Below, piece after piece: positions 49,699 through 60,662 of a stretch of DNA of 61,486 bases. Below the pieces are notes generated by a model that ran no database searches, had not been told where the DNA came from, and saw only the letters and a list, made by a program, of their open reading frames with translations. Origin of the DNA: Acetivibrio straminisolvens JCM 21531 (GTDB lineage Bacteria; Bacillota; Clostridia; Acetivibrionales; Acetivibrionaceae); the NCBI RefSeq assembly GCF_000521465.1, contig NZ_BAVR01000016.1, positions 1 through 61,486 on the forward strand, read 5' to 3'. The translations under genes were made by a program, and so were the position numbers. How positions within the stretch are numbered: position 1 is the stretch's first letter; each line of letters opens with the position of its first letter.

Positions 49699-50862
49699 AT
49701 GGATTGCTATAAGCTTAGGCGCCTGCTGAATAAAGAAGAAGGTCCCAAGCTTGACTTTAAGGAAGAACTTAATTTATCCACTGAAAGTGAAAAGAAGGAA
49801 CTTACCAAGGATGTTATTGCCATGGCCAATTCCAGAGGCGGGCGAGGATATATTCTCTTGGGCATTGAGGACAAAACTAAGAAAATATTGGGGATTGACC
49901 CTAAAGGATATAAAGAGGAGCAAATTCAACAGATAATTTATAACCGCTGTGACCCGCCTGTGCCGATATCGGTGGACTTTGTTGAGATAGAAGGTAAAAC
50001 AGTTGGGGTTATTACTGTATACAGAAGCAGTCATAAGCCCCATCAAATGATACAGAACGGAGCCTTTTACGTAAGAAGAGGTTCAACCACCGATATAGCC
50101 AGAAGAAGCGAGATTGCAAATCTGTTTCAGGAAAACGGCCTTATGACCTATGAGACGGTGATATTGAAAAATGTAGGCATGGAGGAACTGGACTTCGGGC
50201 TTATTAAAGACTACTTTACAACACTGAATGTCTTTAGCGACAATCCCAGCGACCTCATCCTTGAAGCATTGGGTATAATCGGGCAAAAGTCGGAGACAGA
50301 GGGGTACAGTCCAACCATAGGGGGATTGTTGCTGTTTGGAAAAAATCCTTCCTTATATCTTCCCCATGTTTATATAAAAGTCGTTTGCAATGGAGAGACC
50401 CGGATATTTTGCGGGAATATTTTAAAAATGCTGGACGATGCATCCGGTTATATGAGAAGTATAATAAAGGTAGAAGGTTATCCCTTTAATGCCTTAGAAG
50501 AGGTAATTGCCAACGCTCTTGTTCACAGGGATTATTTGGATGTAACAAGGGGAATTGTAATAACGGTTAAAGATAAGAATATTGAGGTCAGCAATCCCGG
50601 TGCTCTCATTGCCAACAACAGTGTTTACAGTTTTTCAAGAGAGAATAATCCCGACAGGCGAAATCCATGGCTGTATCAAAGGCTTCTGACTTTAGATTCC
50701 AAAAGGAGATTTATGAAGTCTGGATTAGGAATGAAAAGGGTTAAAAAAGCCTTTGCAGAGATTGGACCCGTTAAGTTTATAAATATCGGTTCCCAGAATT
50801 TGTTTAAGGTTCTTTTGCCCGTTGAACCAAAACAAGGGTCAAATACTTATGCAAACAGCTGA
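49699..50862 (+). CDS. AlbA_2 (Schlafen-type) domain protein with ATPase-like C-terminus
   Basis: 387 residues. The N-terminal AlbA_2/Slfn domain (~10-125) shows KLDFKEELNLSTESEKKELT, AMANSRGGRGYILLGIED and FYVRRGSTTDIARRSEI. The middle part resembles the linker region of the family, and a HATPase_c_4-like C-terminal part (~260-380) has FNALEEVIANALVHRDYLD and KSGLGMKRVKKAF. Such proteins are annotated as transcriptional regulators or RNA-related factors, but the role is unproven. ATG at 49699 is 7 bases after ggagg; an ATG six bases earlier is too close. It lies 24 bases after hisIE in the same direction, so is probably cotranscribed. Confidence 0.8.
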   Translation: MDCYKLRRLLNKEEGPKLDFKEELNLSTESEKKELTKDVIAMANSRGGRGYILLGIEDKTKKILGIDPKGYKEEQIQQIIYNRCDPPVPISVDFVEIEGKTVGVITVYRSSHKPHQMIQNGAFYVRRGSTTDIARRSEIANLFQENGLMTYETVILKNVGMEELDFGLIKDYFTTLNVFSDNPSDLILEALGIIGQKSETEGYSPTIGGLLLFGKNPSLYLPHVYIKVVCNGETRIFCGNILKMLDDASGYMRSIIKVEGYPFNALEEVIANALVHRDYLDVTRGIVITVKDKNIEVSNPGALIANNSVYSFSRENNPDRRNPWLYQRLLTLDSKRRFMKSGLGMKRVKKAFAEIGPVKFINIGSQNLFKVLLPVEPKQGSNTYANS

Positions 50863-51003
50863 CTTCCAGCGAAAAATTGAGGAAATTAATGAATTCGGAA
50901 TTTATTTATCGACAATCGGTGCCTATCCCCGTAAAACGATAAAATTTAGGAAAAATGCATGTTTGATAACAAAATGGGTAATATAATAATATTATATTTG
51001 TGA

Positions 51004-51030
51004 TTAGCACTCACCTTAGGTGAGTGCTAA
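51004..51030 (+). promoter_or_regulatory. CIRCE operator
   Basis: TTAGCACTC (51004-51012), 9-base spacer, GAGTGCTAA (51022-51030): a perfect match to the HrcA-binding inverted repeat, 57 bases before groES. It indicates HrcA repression of groESL, relieved by heat stress. Confidence 0.97.
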
Positions 51031-51056
51031 TAAATGAATACATAGACCAAGTTTAA

Positions 51057-53065
<2,009 letters not shown>

Positions 53066-53092
53066 TTTAATCCATGTCATAAATTTCTGTAA

Positions 53093-53138
53093 TAAAGAGA
53101 GGTCCTTAGCAAAATTAAGGGTCTCTCTTATTTTATAT
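53093..53138 (+). terminator. Terminator of groESL
   Basis: aagagaggtcctta / aagggtctctctt with a short loop, then attttatattt. Confidence 0.8.
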
Positions 53139-53194
53139 TTGGCCTCTTGGAATGAAATGAAAGAGGCAAAAGCGAAGGGACTCGATTTTATTCC
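53139..53194 (+). repeat. Terminator-linked two-hairpin repeat, copy 4 (3' truncated)
   Basis: ttggcctcttgg ... gaaagaggcaaaagcgaaggg is identical to the best copies; it stops after actcgat, losing the second arm of hairpin 2. Confidence 0.75.
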
Positions 53195-53342
53195 TTATAA
53201 AACTCAAAAAATACCGGCTAATATTGGCAAGGTATTGAACTTATTTTACAAAAGTTATAAAATATATAATATAGGCAATTCAGTTCATATCATGTTTAGT
53301 ATCCTACACTCAAATCATTTTTCTATTAAAAGGAGATTTATT

Positions 53343-54422
53343 ATGAGTGTTATTTCCGTAAGCAAAGAAGAATTGTTTAGTATCATGCAATATACCAATC
53401 TTGTACGTGTGCGATTTGAAACCGATGATGTATGGACGGTGCTTCCGATACTGTATGCCAGTGAAGACCAGGTGGATGTTTTGGTTGATGCTTCAAAGAC
53501 CGCTTTGATAGACGACGCCGGCAGTAAAGCTGTTATAAAATTTCAACGCAAAGGTTACGAATACATTATAAACGGGCATATTGACAATAAAAGCACAGAT
53601 GCTCCGGTTACAGTAACGATAAAATATGCCGATGCTAAAAAGTACTATAACTTAAGAAAACATATAAGATTTGATGTGGATATGAAATCCGGAATAAAAG
53701 AAAGAAAAAACGGAATAAACATGAATTTGAATATAAGTGAAGAATGCAAGAGCCCGTGGAAGGATGCTGTTGTTAAAAATATCAGTAAAGGCGGAGCAAT
53801 GTTTATTTCCAATGCAAAATTGGATTATAACGCTACAGTTGATATCAAGTTGAATTTTGATTCGTCAAAAGAAGTTATTACACCTGCAAAAATATTAAGG
53901 GTATCGGACTTTGAAAACGGTCAATTTGGCTATGGAGCACAGTTTATAGATATGAATAAAGAAAACAGGGATATTTTAAATGCCGAAATATCAAAGTATG
54001 AAGAAAAATATTTCAAGTCTTTATCTACCTTTAGAGAGTACAAAAGAACTTCCGATATGAGATTTGATACGAAAATTGCTATTTTCAGCTCTGATATCGA
54101 TGAAAGCTATGATATCAGGGAATCACTTATAAAACTTGGGGCAGAAAATTTCGATGTGATAAATAACTTTAAATTCTATTTTGACTATTTGACAGAAGAG
54201 AAACCAAAGTTGGTGATAATTGATACCGGCGTATTGGATGATGAAGTTGTGGATACCGTTAAAAACATAAAAGCGGATTTCCCGGATATGAAAGTTCAGC
54301 TTATTCTTCCCATAGAACTTATGGAGGAAGATATTCTTGCTGCCCTTGTAAACGAAGATGAAATTTTGTTCAAGCCATTGATTTATAATGAATTTGAAGA
54401 TAGAATTATAAAGTACCTTTAA
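53343..54422 (+). CDS. PilZ-domain protein with degenerate receiver-like C-terminus
   Basis: 359 residues. An N-terminal YcgR-like beta domain (~1-105) precedes a PilZ domain (~108-225) with both c-di-GMP contacts: RxxxR in NLRKHIRFD and the NxSxxG motif in KNISKGGAMF. A C-terminal ~115-residue alpha/beta domain resembles a receiver (KIAIFSSDIDESYDI, LVIIDTGVLDD with an Asp at the acceptor site, LFKPL with the Lys), but the usual double-acid pocket is incomplete. Probably a c-di-GMP effector linked to motility or surface behaviour. ATG at 53343 follows aaaaggag. An upstream in-frame extension runs through the repeat and is not credible. Confidence 0.82.
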   Translation: MSVISVSKEELFSIMQYTNLVRVRFETDDVWTVLPILYASEDQVDVLVDASKTALIDDAGSKAVIKFQRKGYEYIINGHIDNKSTDAPVTVTIKYADAKKYYNLRKHIRFDVDMKSGIKERKNGINMNLNISEECKSPWKDAVVKNISKGGAMFISNAKLDYNATVDIKLNFDSSKEVITPAKILRVSDFENGQFGYGAQFIDMNKENRDILNAEISKYEEKYFKSLSTFREYKRTSDMRFDTKIAIFSSDIDESYDIRESLIKLGAENFDVINNFKFYFDYLTEEKPKLVIIDTGVLDDEVVDTVKNIKADFPDMKVQLILPIELMEEDILAALVNEDEILFKPLIYNEFEDRIIKYL

Positions 54423-54457
54423 ATTTAGTTATTTCATATTTGCTTGGGAGGATAAAG

Positions 54458-54985
54458 GTGGATATATTTATTGAAAAAATTGTAAAGAAAAAGATGGATG
54501 TTAATGATGCTCTAATTATCGGAGGAACAATAAGTTTGGGAATTATTCTCAGTGTGGCAATAATATTTTTTTTAGGACCTTACGGTACCTCCTTCCTGTT
54601 GTGTGCGGCAATCGGATATTTGGCTTATATCATAATTTCATCAAGAAAAGTAGAGTTTGAATATGCGCTTACCAACGGGGAACTTGATATTGACAAAATA
54701 GTCAATAAGAAGAAGAGAAAGAACATCATAAATGTAAATTGCAGAGAATTTGAGATATTTGCCAGAGCAGATTCCGATAAGATAAGCAAATACGTTGAAG
54801 AAATAGAAGATAAGATAATTGCGGTAAGTTCTTTGGATTCTGAGGACGTCTATGCTTTTGTCGCTAAAAAAAAGAGTGATGAAGATGGCGGGACACAAAC
54901 CAAAAAAGTTGTAGTTTTTTTTGAGCCGAATGAAAAAATGTTGAAATCCATTAAGATGATGATACCAGGTAAGGTGTTTGAATAA
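54458..54985 (+). CDS. Small membrane protein of unknown function
   Basis: 175 residues from a GTG preceded by gggagg. Two hydrophobic segments (~20-40 and 43-60; LGIILSVAIIFFLGPYGTSF) form a hairpin anchor, followed by a soluble ~115-residue domain (FEYALTNGELDIDKIVNKKKR, then FEIFARADSDKISKYVEEI). It lies 35 bases after the PilZ gene and is probably cotranscribed with it. The overall pattern resembles DUF6106-like bacterial membrane proteins, but I cannot confirm this. Confidence 0.65.
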   Translation: MDIFIEKIVKKKMDVNDALIIGGTISLGIILSVAIIFFLGPYGTSFLLCAAIGYLAYIIISSRKVEFEYALTNGELDIDKIVNKKKRKNIINVNCREFEIFARADSDKISKYVEEIEDKIIAVSSLDSEDVYAFVAKKKSDEDGGTQTKKVVVFFEPNEKMLKSIKMMIPGKVFE

Positions 54986-55007
54986 CCCGCAGGCGAATAA
55001 GTATTGA

Positions 55008-55046
55008 AGAAAAAGGAACGCCGAATCAGGCTTCCTTTTTTATTTA
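55008..55046 (+). terminator. Terminator of the PilZ / membrane protein unit
   Basis: aaaaaggaacgcc / aggcttcctttttt with a ~5-base loop, one bulge, and a T run; 25 bases after the stop. Confidence 0.75.
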
Positions 55047-55114
55047 GTGTGTAATTAAAAATTTTGTTGTATAATGTTAGATAAATGAATATTTTGTGAT
55101 TATGGGGGAACAAA

Positions 55115-56862
55115 ATGAAAAAGAAAGTTATAGGCTGTTTTGTGATTGTTCTTATAATGGCGGTTTTGGCCGCGATTCCATTGGGATATTACTTTTATTA
55201 TCTTAAGCCGAATGACAATGTAGTTCCCGCTTTTGCTGAAGGAGAATTGATTCTGGTGGTGGAGGGGAGCAAATAGTTTCAAAGAACGGTCCGAAGCTCT
55301 TGGAAGGCGAAATACTTCTACCCTTTGATATTGTTAAAGAGTATTTTGATCCTTATATTTTCTGGGACGAAGCTTTGGGTAAGGTTACCATAACGACAAA
55401 GGACAGAGTAATAAGAATGAAAACGGACAAGCTTGATGCAATTGTCAATAACGAACCGATAACTCTTAATATCCCTGTGACAGTGGAAAATGACGTAGTG
55501 TATATTCCCATTGAGTTTTTGGCGGAATTTTATGGCATTGAGGTGTCATACATCGAAAAAAGCAATGTCGTTATTATTGACTATAAAAAGAGTATAAAAC
55601 AGATAGCTGAGCCGATTGAGTCCCAAGCGGTTGTGAGAAAAGGGCGTTCCGTACGGGAGCCTATTATAAGGAAGTTTGATCTAACTTCCGGTGAGACTTC
55701 GGAAAATACTCTTCGAATATTTGAAGAGTATGACAAATGGTATAAGGTCAGAACTTGGATGGTGCGATCGGATATATTGAAAAACGCTTTGTGGTTGTTA
55801 AAAGAATGATTGTGGAGGAAGTTTTTGATGAAAAGACAGCAAAGCCTGCTTGGGCGCCTCCAAAAGGCAAAATAAATCTTGCGTGGGATATGATATATTC
55901 AAGAAGAGAAGACCATTCGTCTTTGGGGGAAATGAAAGGGCTTGATGTCATTTCCCTACATGGTTTCAGGTGAAAAATGAAAAAGGAGAGTTAATCAACA
56001 GGGCGTATTCAAAGTATGTCGATTGGGCCCATAGCAAAGGATATCAGGTATGGGCCCTTTTAAGTAATGATTTTACCGACAGCGAAATGACCAGCAAATT
56101 TTTAAACAATACCGATGCAAGGGACAACCTAATAAAGGAAATACTGGCTTATGCGGCATTGTACAAGCTTGACGGTATTAATATTGATTTCGAGAATATG
56201 TATAATTCGGATAGGGACGTTTTTACACAGTTTGTCAGAGAAATTTCTCCTCTGTTGAGAGAACAGGGACTTGTGGTATCTGTAGATGTTAACGATATAA
56301 AATGCTACGACAAAAAGGCGTTAAGTGAGCCTGTGGACTATATAATGTATATGTCCTACGACCAGCACTGGAGTACAAGCCTGTGGCAGGATCGGTAGCG
56401 CAGGTGAGCTGGCAGGAGAAGATATTAAAAAGAGTTCTTGAACAAGAAGGGGTACCCAGGGAAAAGCTGCTTTTGGGCATACCTTTTTATACCCGATTGT
56501 GGAAAGAAGCGACCGATGAGTCCGGCAAAAAGAAGCTGACGAGCAGTGCCCTTACAATGAAGCAGGCAAAAAACGTCATTATTGAGAACAAAGCAAAGGT
56601 AGAATGGGATGAGGAAAGCGGACAGTTCTACGCCGAATATACCAAGGACAACGCAATTTATAAACTCTGGCTTGAGGATGCCAATTCAATTAACTTAAAA
56701 TCATCCTTGGCACAAAAATACAGGCTTGCAGGTACATGTGCATGGAGCATCTATTTTGTGTCCGAGGATATTTGGGATGTGTTGAACAAAAATCTAAAGG
56801 AAATTGAAAGCTATCAGGAATGGCTTGAGCAGAACCGGAGCAATCAATATAAATTTCCTTAA
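55115..56862 (+). CDS. Membrane-anchored GH18 protein with CuAO-N and SH3-like domains (four frameshifts repaired)
   Basis: Four missing bases (G at 55264-55267, T at 55755, C at 55954-55956, C at 56380-56381) break this gene; repaired it is ~583 residues. Order: N-terminal membrane helix (7-30), copper amine oxidase N-like domain (~45-170; LLPFDIVKEYFDPYIFWDEALGK-type region), SH3-like wall-binding segment (~180-240; VRTLDGAIGYIEK), then a GH18 barrel (~265-575) with the catalytic DxxDxDxE-type motif in LDGINIDFENM and MYMSYDQHW. Relatives with this layout act on peptidoglycan or spore cortex (YaaH/SleL-like). ATG follows atgggggaac. Confidence 0.82.
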
Positions 56863-56896
56863 TTTATACGAATATTTGTCTTTCGTCACAAATAGG

Positions 56897-57894
56897 ATGG
56901 TATTAAAATTTGAATATAAAGAAGGCATGGGATATTTAATGAGCAATATAGGCTTGATACTGTTTTGTGACGAGAAGGAAGGCAAGAGAAACGGTATAAT
57001 TAAAAATATATTTATTATATTAAAAAGGCTTGTAAGTTCAAAGCTTCCCGATGATGCAGTAAAGAAAGCAGAGCTTTATGACGGACTGAATATTTTTACG
57101 GTGAGACTTCCTTATAGATTGAGCGAACTTAAAAAACCGAGCCGTTTTAAGATGAGGAGACTTAAAAAAATTATAAAAAAGCTGTGTCTTGACTATTCCA
57201 TAGAAAAGTGCTTTTTTCCCGATAGTGTCCCGGATGAATTAAATATTGACTTATGCATTAAAAATCCTTTCTTAGGACATTTTCTTTATAAAGCTCTTCT
57301 GGTAAATATTTTAAAGAAGATTTCCGACAAAAAGGGTAAAGATATAAGGGAGCTTAGTGTGGCAATCATCCATGGAAAGGATAATAATCTTTTGTATTCA
57401 TATATCAACATGTTATCAAGTATTTCAAAATTTTTGACGATAATAACTAAAAAGAAAGAGTCGATAGATAACATGGCTGACGATATTTTTGAGGAGACAG
57501 GGCTGTCAGTGCGGGTAACGGACAATATGATAAGCGGCATGGAAGACGCTGAAGTGGTTGTGAATCTGGCCGATTTGTGGGATTTTAATATTTCGAAGAT
57601 ATAAAATCCAATGCGTCAGTTATAAATTATGGAAGTGTCAAGACAGACAAGATAAGGTTTTCCGATATTGTAATTAATGCTGTTGACATCGTTTTGCCGA
57701 AAAAAATTGAGAGAATGATGGAAAAGGATGTTTTTAAATTTTATAAAAGGATTGAGCTATCGGAGATTATTTTATTAAACAAGGTTAAAATTGGAACATG
57801 CACAACAGGCGATGATGTTGATTATTCTGTAATAGATGAGGTTGCAAGGCAGTTTGAAAACGAAGGGTTTGGCTTGATTCCAATTATTTCATGA
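56897..57894 (+). CDS. Unknown Rossmann-like protein (frameshift repaired)
   Basis: Restoring one G at ~57595 (FNISEDIKSNASVINYGSVK) joins two frames into ~332 residues. I do not recognise the family. The N-terminal half is basic and helical (FKMRRLKKIIKKLCLDYSIE). The middle shows a beta-alpha-beta pattern, ELSVAIIHGKDNNLLYSYI then KFLTIITKKKESIDNMADDI then DAEVVVNLADL, as in nucleotide-binding or dehydrogenase-like folds, without a clear glycine loop. No strong ribosome site fits the ATG at 56897. A TTG at 56804, overlapping the GH18 gene, is an alternative start. It directly follows the GH18 gene and may be cotranscribed. Confidence 0.55.
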
Positions 57895-57930
57895 TTTGTA
57901 TTATAAAAAACTTTTTTTGATGACAGGTTA

Positions 57931-57959
57931 TTGACAATATTAGATTAGTAGTCTATAAT
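57931..57959 (+). promoter_or_regulatory. Consensus sigma-A promoter upstream of greA
   Basis: Perfect TTGACA (57931-57936), 17-base spacer, perfect TATAAT (57954-57959). Confidence 0.85.
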
Positions 57960-58021
57960 GAATAAAAAATTGATATAAATAAATCGTATTATTGAATTTA
58001 TTGCTAGTGTGGCGATTTTTA

Positions 58022-58123
58022 ATGTCAAACGGTTCTAATGATATTGGTTCCATTTCATTCGTACTATTGATAGAAGTGATTTTTATATTGCTTTTATATT
58101 CGTGGTTCCATGGCATAGCTTAA
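58022..58123 (+). CDS. Possible 33-aa single-span membrane peptide in the greA leader
   Basis: ATG start, sequence beginning MSNGSNDIGSISFVLLIEV, with residues 10-28 forming a plausible transmembrane helix and ending WFHGIA. It lies 60 bases after a consensus promoter. The ribosome site is weak (tgtggcg). Codon pattern alone cannot prove it. Confidence 0.3.
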   Translation: MSNGSNDIGSISFVLLIEVIFILLLYSWFHGIA

Positions 58124-58239
58124 AGCGCTGTTATACCATTTCGGTGCTGATTATATTTCAGGAATATCAATTTTAGAATAAATAAGTAGGAAATGCATAT
58201 ATTATCAACACGAAATTCAAAGTAAAGAAGAGGCTTCAA

Positions 58240-58716
58240 ATGGTAAATAAAGAAGTTGTTCTAACGTATGAAGGATTGCAAAAGTTGGAACAGGAGCTGG
58301 AGAATTTAAAGACTGTGAAAAGAAGAGAGGTAGCAGAGAGAATTAAGCAAGCTCTTTCATTTGGTGATATATCTGAAAATTCCGAGTATGACGAAGCTAA
58401 GAATGAACAGGCTTATGTTGAAGGAAGAATATTTCAGCTTGAGAATATGTTAAAAAATGCTAAAGTTATAGATGAAGACGATATAAAAACAGATATGGTG
58501 GGTATTGGTTCTAAGGTTAAGGTTTTAGATATGGAATTTGACGAAGAGGTCGAATATTATATTGTTGGTTCTACGGAAGCAGACCCTTCTCAATATAAAA
58601 TTTCCAATGAGTCTCCCGTGGGAAAGGCACTTCTCGGACAAAAGAAGGGAAGTGTTGTTGAGGTTTCAGTTCCTGACGGCGTTATTAAGTTTAAGATTTT
58701 AGAAATCAATAAGTAA
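58240..58716 (+). CDS. greA: Transcription elongation factor GreA
   Basis: 158 residues. Stimulates cleavage of backtracked RNA by RNA polymerase. The N-terminal coiled coil (1-~75) carries the acidic tip [21 protein letters not shown], whose Asp and Glu act in the polymerase channel. The C-terminal FKBP-like domain has [21 protein letters not shown] and [20 protein letters not shown] at 58240; upstream is aagaagagg. It has its own promoter and terminator. Confidence 0.96.
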   Translation: MVNKEVVLTYEGLQKLEQELENLKTVKRREVAERIKQALSFGDISENSEYDEAKNEQAYVEGRIFQLENMLKNAKVIDEDDIKTDMVGIGSKVKVLDMEFDEEVEYYIVGSTEADPSQYKISNESPVGKALLGQKKGSVVEVSVPDGVIKFKILEINK

Positions 58717-58782
58717 TTTAATATGTCTTTAATATTAATTTGAATTAATATATAATATATATAATTTAAATTAGTATATAAA

Positions 58783-58817
58783 TAACAGTTTACATTAAAT
58801 GTAAGCTGTTATTTTAT
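58783..58817 (+). terminator. Terminator of greA
   Basis: aataacagtttacat / atgtaagctgttatt with a 3-base loop, then ttatttgg; the repeat copy begins at its tail. Confidence 0.75.
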
Positions 58818-58884
58818 TTGGTCATTTGAAATAAAATGAAAGAGGCAAAAGCGAAGGGACCGATGTTCCGGGCTTTTATTATTT
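58818..58884 (+). repeat. Terminator-linked two-hairpin repeat, copy 5
   Basis: Hairpin 1 is partly decayed (ggtcattt), while gaaagaggcaaaagcgaaggga and the second part gatgttccgggcttttatt are kept. Confidence 0.75.
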
Positions 58885-59029
58885 GGCGCTGCTTTTAGCT
58901 TGAGACAGTTTGCCGGGTATCTATAAAGTTGCTATATATATGATATAAAGTGTATAATATTATAGAATATTTCTAAATAAAGGCACGAGATTGTCTGACG
59001 TTATAGATGTCAAAGAAGGAGGATTTTTT

Positions 59030-59344
59030 ATGTCAGAGGGTTTAAAGTTTGTACAGGAAGAACTTAATGATTCTGTTAAATTAAGCTTATTTGGAGAGGT
59101 GGATATTTATACGTCCCAAGAGCTTAAAGAAAAGCTTTACAGCATAGTTGACAACAATCAGACCGATTTGATAATAGATTGCAAGGAGTTAAACTATATT
59201 GACAGCACAGGTCTAGGTATTTTTGTCGGTGCTCTTAAGAAAACCAAACAGTACGGAAAAAAGATTGTTATAACCAGCCTGAAGGATAATATTAAAAAGC
59301 TTTTTATTATAACCGGCTTAGATAAAGTTTTTGTTATTGAATAG
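59030..59344 (+). CDS. rsbV: Anti-sigma factor antagonist (STAS, RsbV/SpoIIAA type)
   Basis: 104 residues, a single STAS domain. The phosphorylatable Ser is in the conserved loop CKELNYIDSTGLGIFVGALK (~57). When dephosphorylated, such proteins bind the anti-sigma kinase and free the sigma factor. ATG follows aaggagg; an in-frame upstream GTG or TTG extension is not needed. It is the first gene of an rsbV-rsbW-sigB unit, 12 bases before the next gene. Confidence 0.9.
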   Translation: MSEGLKFVQEELNDSVKLSLFGEVDIYTSQELKEKLYSIVDNNQTDLIIDCKELNYIDSTGLGIFVGALKKTKQYGKKIVITSLKDNIKKLFIITGLDKVFVIE

Positions 59345-59356
59345 TGAGGTGAAAAA

Positions 59357-59749
59357 ATGAATTCTGTAAATGACAAGATTGAGCTCACCCTACCGTTTAA
59401 AGCTGAATATGTCAGTGTTGCAAGACTGGTTGCTTCGGGCGTGTGCAGCAGAATAGGTTTTGACATTGAAGCCATTGAAGACATAAAGGTCGCTATATCT
59501 GAGGTTTGCAGCAAAATAGTCAGTATAGGCAGTGAGATTGCGAACAGTTATACTATTGTATATGATGTTTCGGAGAATGCCTTGGATGTTTCTTATGTTT
59601 GTGACGATCCGTCATTAAAGTGTATATTTGACGAGGAAAAAGACGGACTTGCAATAAACATAATAACTGCATTGATGGACAGTGTGGTTCTGTGTGATAA
59701 ATCAAACAGGATAATATCCATGTCAAAAGTGCTTGAGGGGAATAGATAG
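59357..59749 (+). CDS. rsbW: RsbW-like anti-sigma factor, degenerate ATPase motifs
   Basis: 130 residues in the position expected for the anti-sigma kinase. The N-terminal part resembles RsbW (LPFKAEYVSVARLVASGVCSR and the helix IEDIKVAISEVCSKIV), where canonical proteins have E(A/L)xxNAxxH. Here the Asn is not in place. The G1 motif is replaced by SYVCDDPSLKC and the G2 glycine-rich loop by DGLAINIITALM. It may bind sigma without kinase activity, or share the job with the second ATPase downstream. ATG follows agtgaggtg, and the gene ends 2 bases before the sigma gene. Confidence 0.8.
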   Translation: MNSVNDKIELTLPFKAEYVSVARLVASGVCSRIGFDIEAIEDIKVAISEVCSKIVSIGSEIANSYTIVYDVSENALDVSYVCDDPSLKCIFDEEKDGLAINIITALMDSVVLCDKSNRIISMSKVLEGNR

Positions 59750-59751
59750 CC

Positions 59752-60510
59752 ATGATGGACGATACAGTAAACAATAACAATGTAGTCAATGATGACGAAG
59801 AGTTGTTTAAAAAATATAAAGAGACAAAAAGTGTAAAAATAAGAAATGAGATAGTCAACAAATATCTTTATCTTTCGGACATACTTGCAAAAAAGTTTTT
59901 AAATAGAGGCATTGATTATGAAGACATTTATCAGGTGGCTTCTATTGCTTTGATAAAAGCTGTAGAGAGATTTGATCCTGATAAGGGCGTTAAGTTTATA
60001 AGCTTTGCAACACCCACTATTATTGGCGAAATAAAAAGGTATTTTCGGGACAAAGGTTCCGTCATCAGGATCCCCAGAAGGATATATGAGGTTTATCAGA
60101 AGATTAACCAAGCGAGAGAGTTTTTGACTCAGGAATTAAAGAGGCCACCTAAAATAGATGAACTTGCCAAATACTTAAATATCAGTGAAGAAATGGTTGT
60201 TGAAATTATTGAATCCTACAACGCTTATAATGTCCAGTCTTTTAGTCAGAGCGTATATGCGAATGATGAATTGGAGCTTCATGAAGTTATCGGCGACCAA
60301 GATTCAACCTTCGAAAGAATTGAAAATAGGGATTTCCTTGAAAAGAGCCTTGACAAATTCAACGAAGTTGAAAAAGAATTTATTAACATGAGGTATTTTA
60401 ACAACGAGACTCAAAAAGACATTGCTCAGAAAATGGGTGTATCGCAAATGTATATTTCAAGGCTTGAAAGGAAGGTTCTGGACAAATTTAGAAGAATGCT
60501 GGCGAAATGA
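59752..60510 (+). CDS. sigB: RNA polymerase sigma factor, SigB/SigF subfamily
   Basis: 252 residues. Region 2 is clear (ILAKKFLNRGIDYEDIYQVA, then GVKFISFATPTIIGEIKRYFRD and IRIPRRIYEV), region 3 follows (LAKYLNISEEMVVEII), and region 4 has the helix-turn-helix (NETQKDIAQKMGVSQMYISR). This combination is the general-stress / sporulation sigma subfamily. Neighbours rsbV and rsbW point to SigB-type control by partner switching; a SigF reading is possible since spoIIAA-spoIIAB-sigF has the same layout. No sporulation gene is next to it. ATG at 59752 or 59755. Confidence 0.88.
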   Translation: MMDDTVNNNNVVNDDEELFKKYKETKSVKIRNEIVNKYLYLSDILAKKFLNRGIDYEDIYQVASIALIKAVERFDPDKGVKFISFATPTIIGEIKRYFRDKGSVIRIPRRIYEVYQKINQAREFLTQELKRPPKIDELAKYLNISEEMVVEIIESYNAYNVQSFSQSVYANDELELHEVIGDQDSTFERIENRDFLEKSLDKFNEVEKEFINMRYFNNETQKDIAQKMGVSQMYISRLERKVLDKFRRMLAK

Positions 60511-60662
60511 TTTTATTGAGGATGCCGGCCGTATTTAAGGATGCCTGTGGGATGATTAAAAAAATTCGGCATTATGGGGAGTTTAAGGTAATGTTTACGA
60601 CAATAGTATGGTGGGTATTATTATAATTGGAGTAGATATTATTTTAAGGGAGATAAGTTAAG

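Larger units (their letters stand above)
57895..58239 (+). other. Gene-poor greA leader
   Basis: Holds a consensus promoter (57931-57959) and a 280-base leader before greA. Within it is one plausible very small membrane-protein ORF (58022-58123). Otherwise AT-rich, with nothing recognised. Confidence 0.55.
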
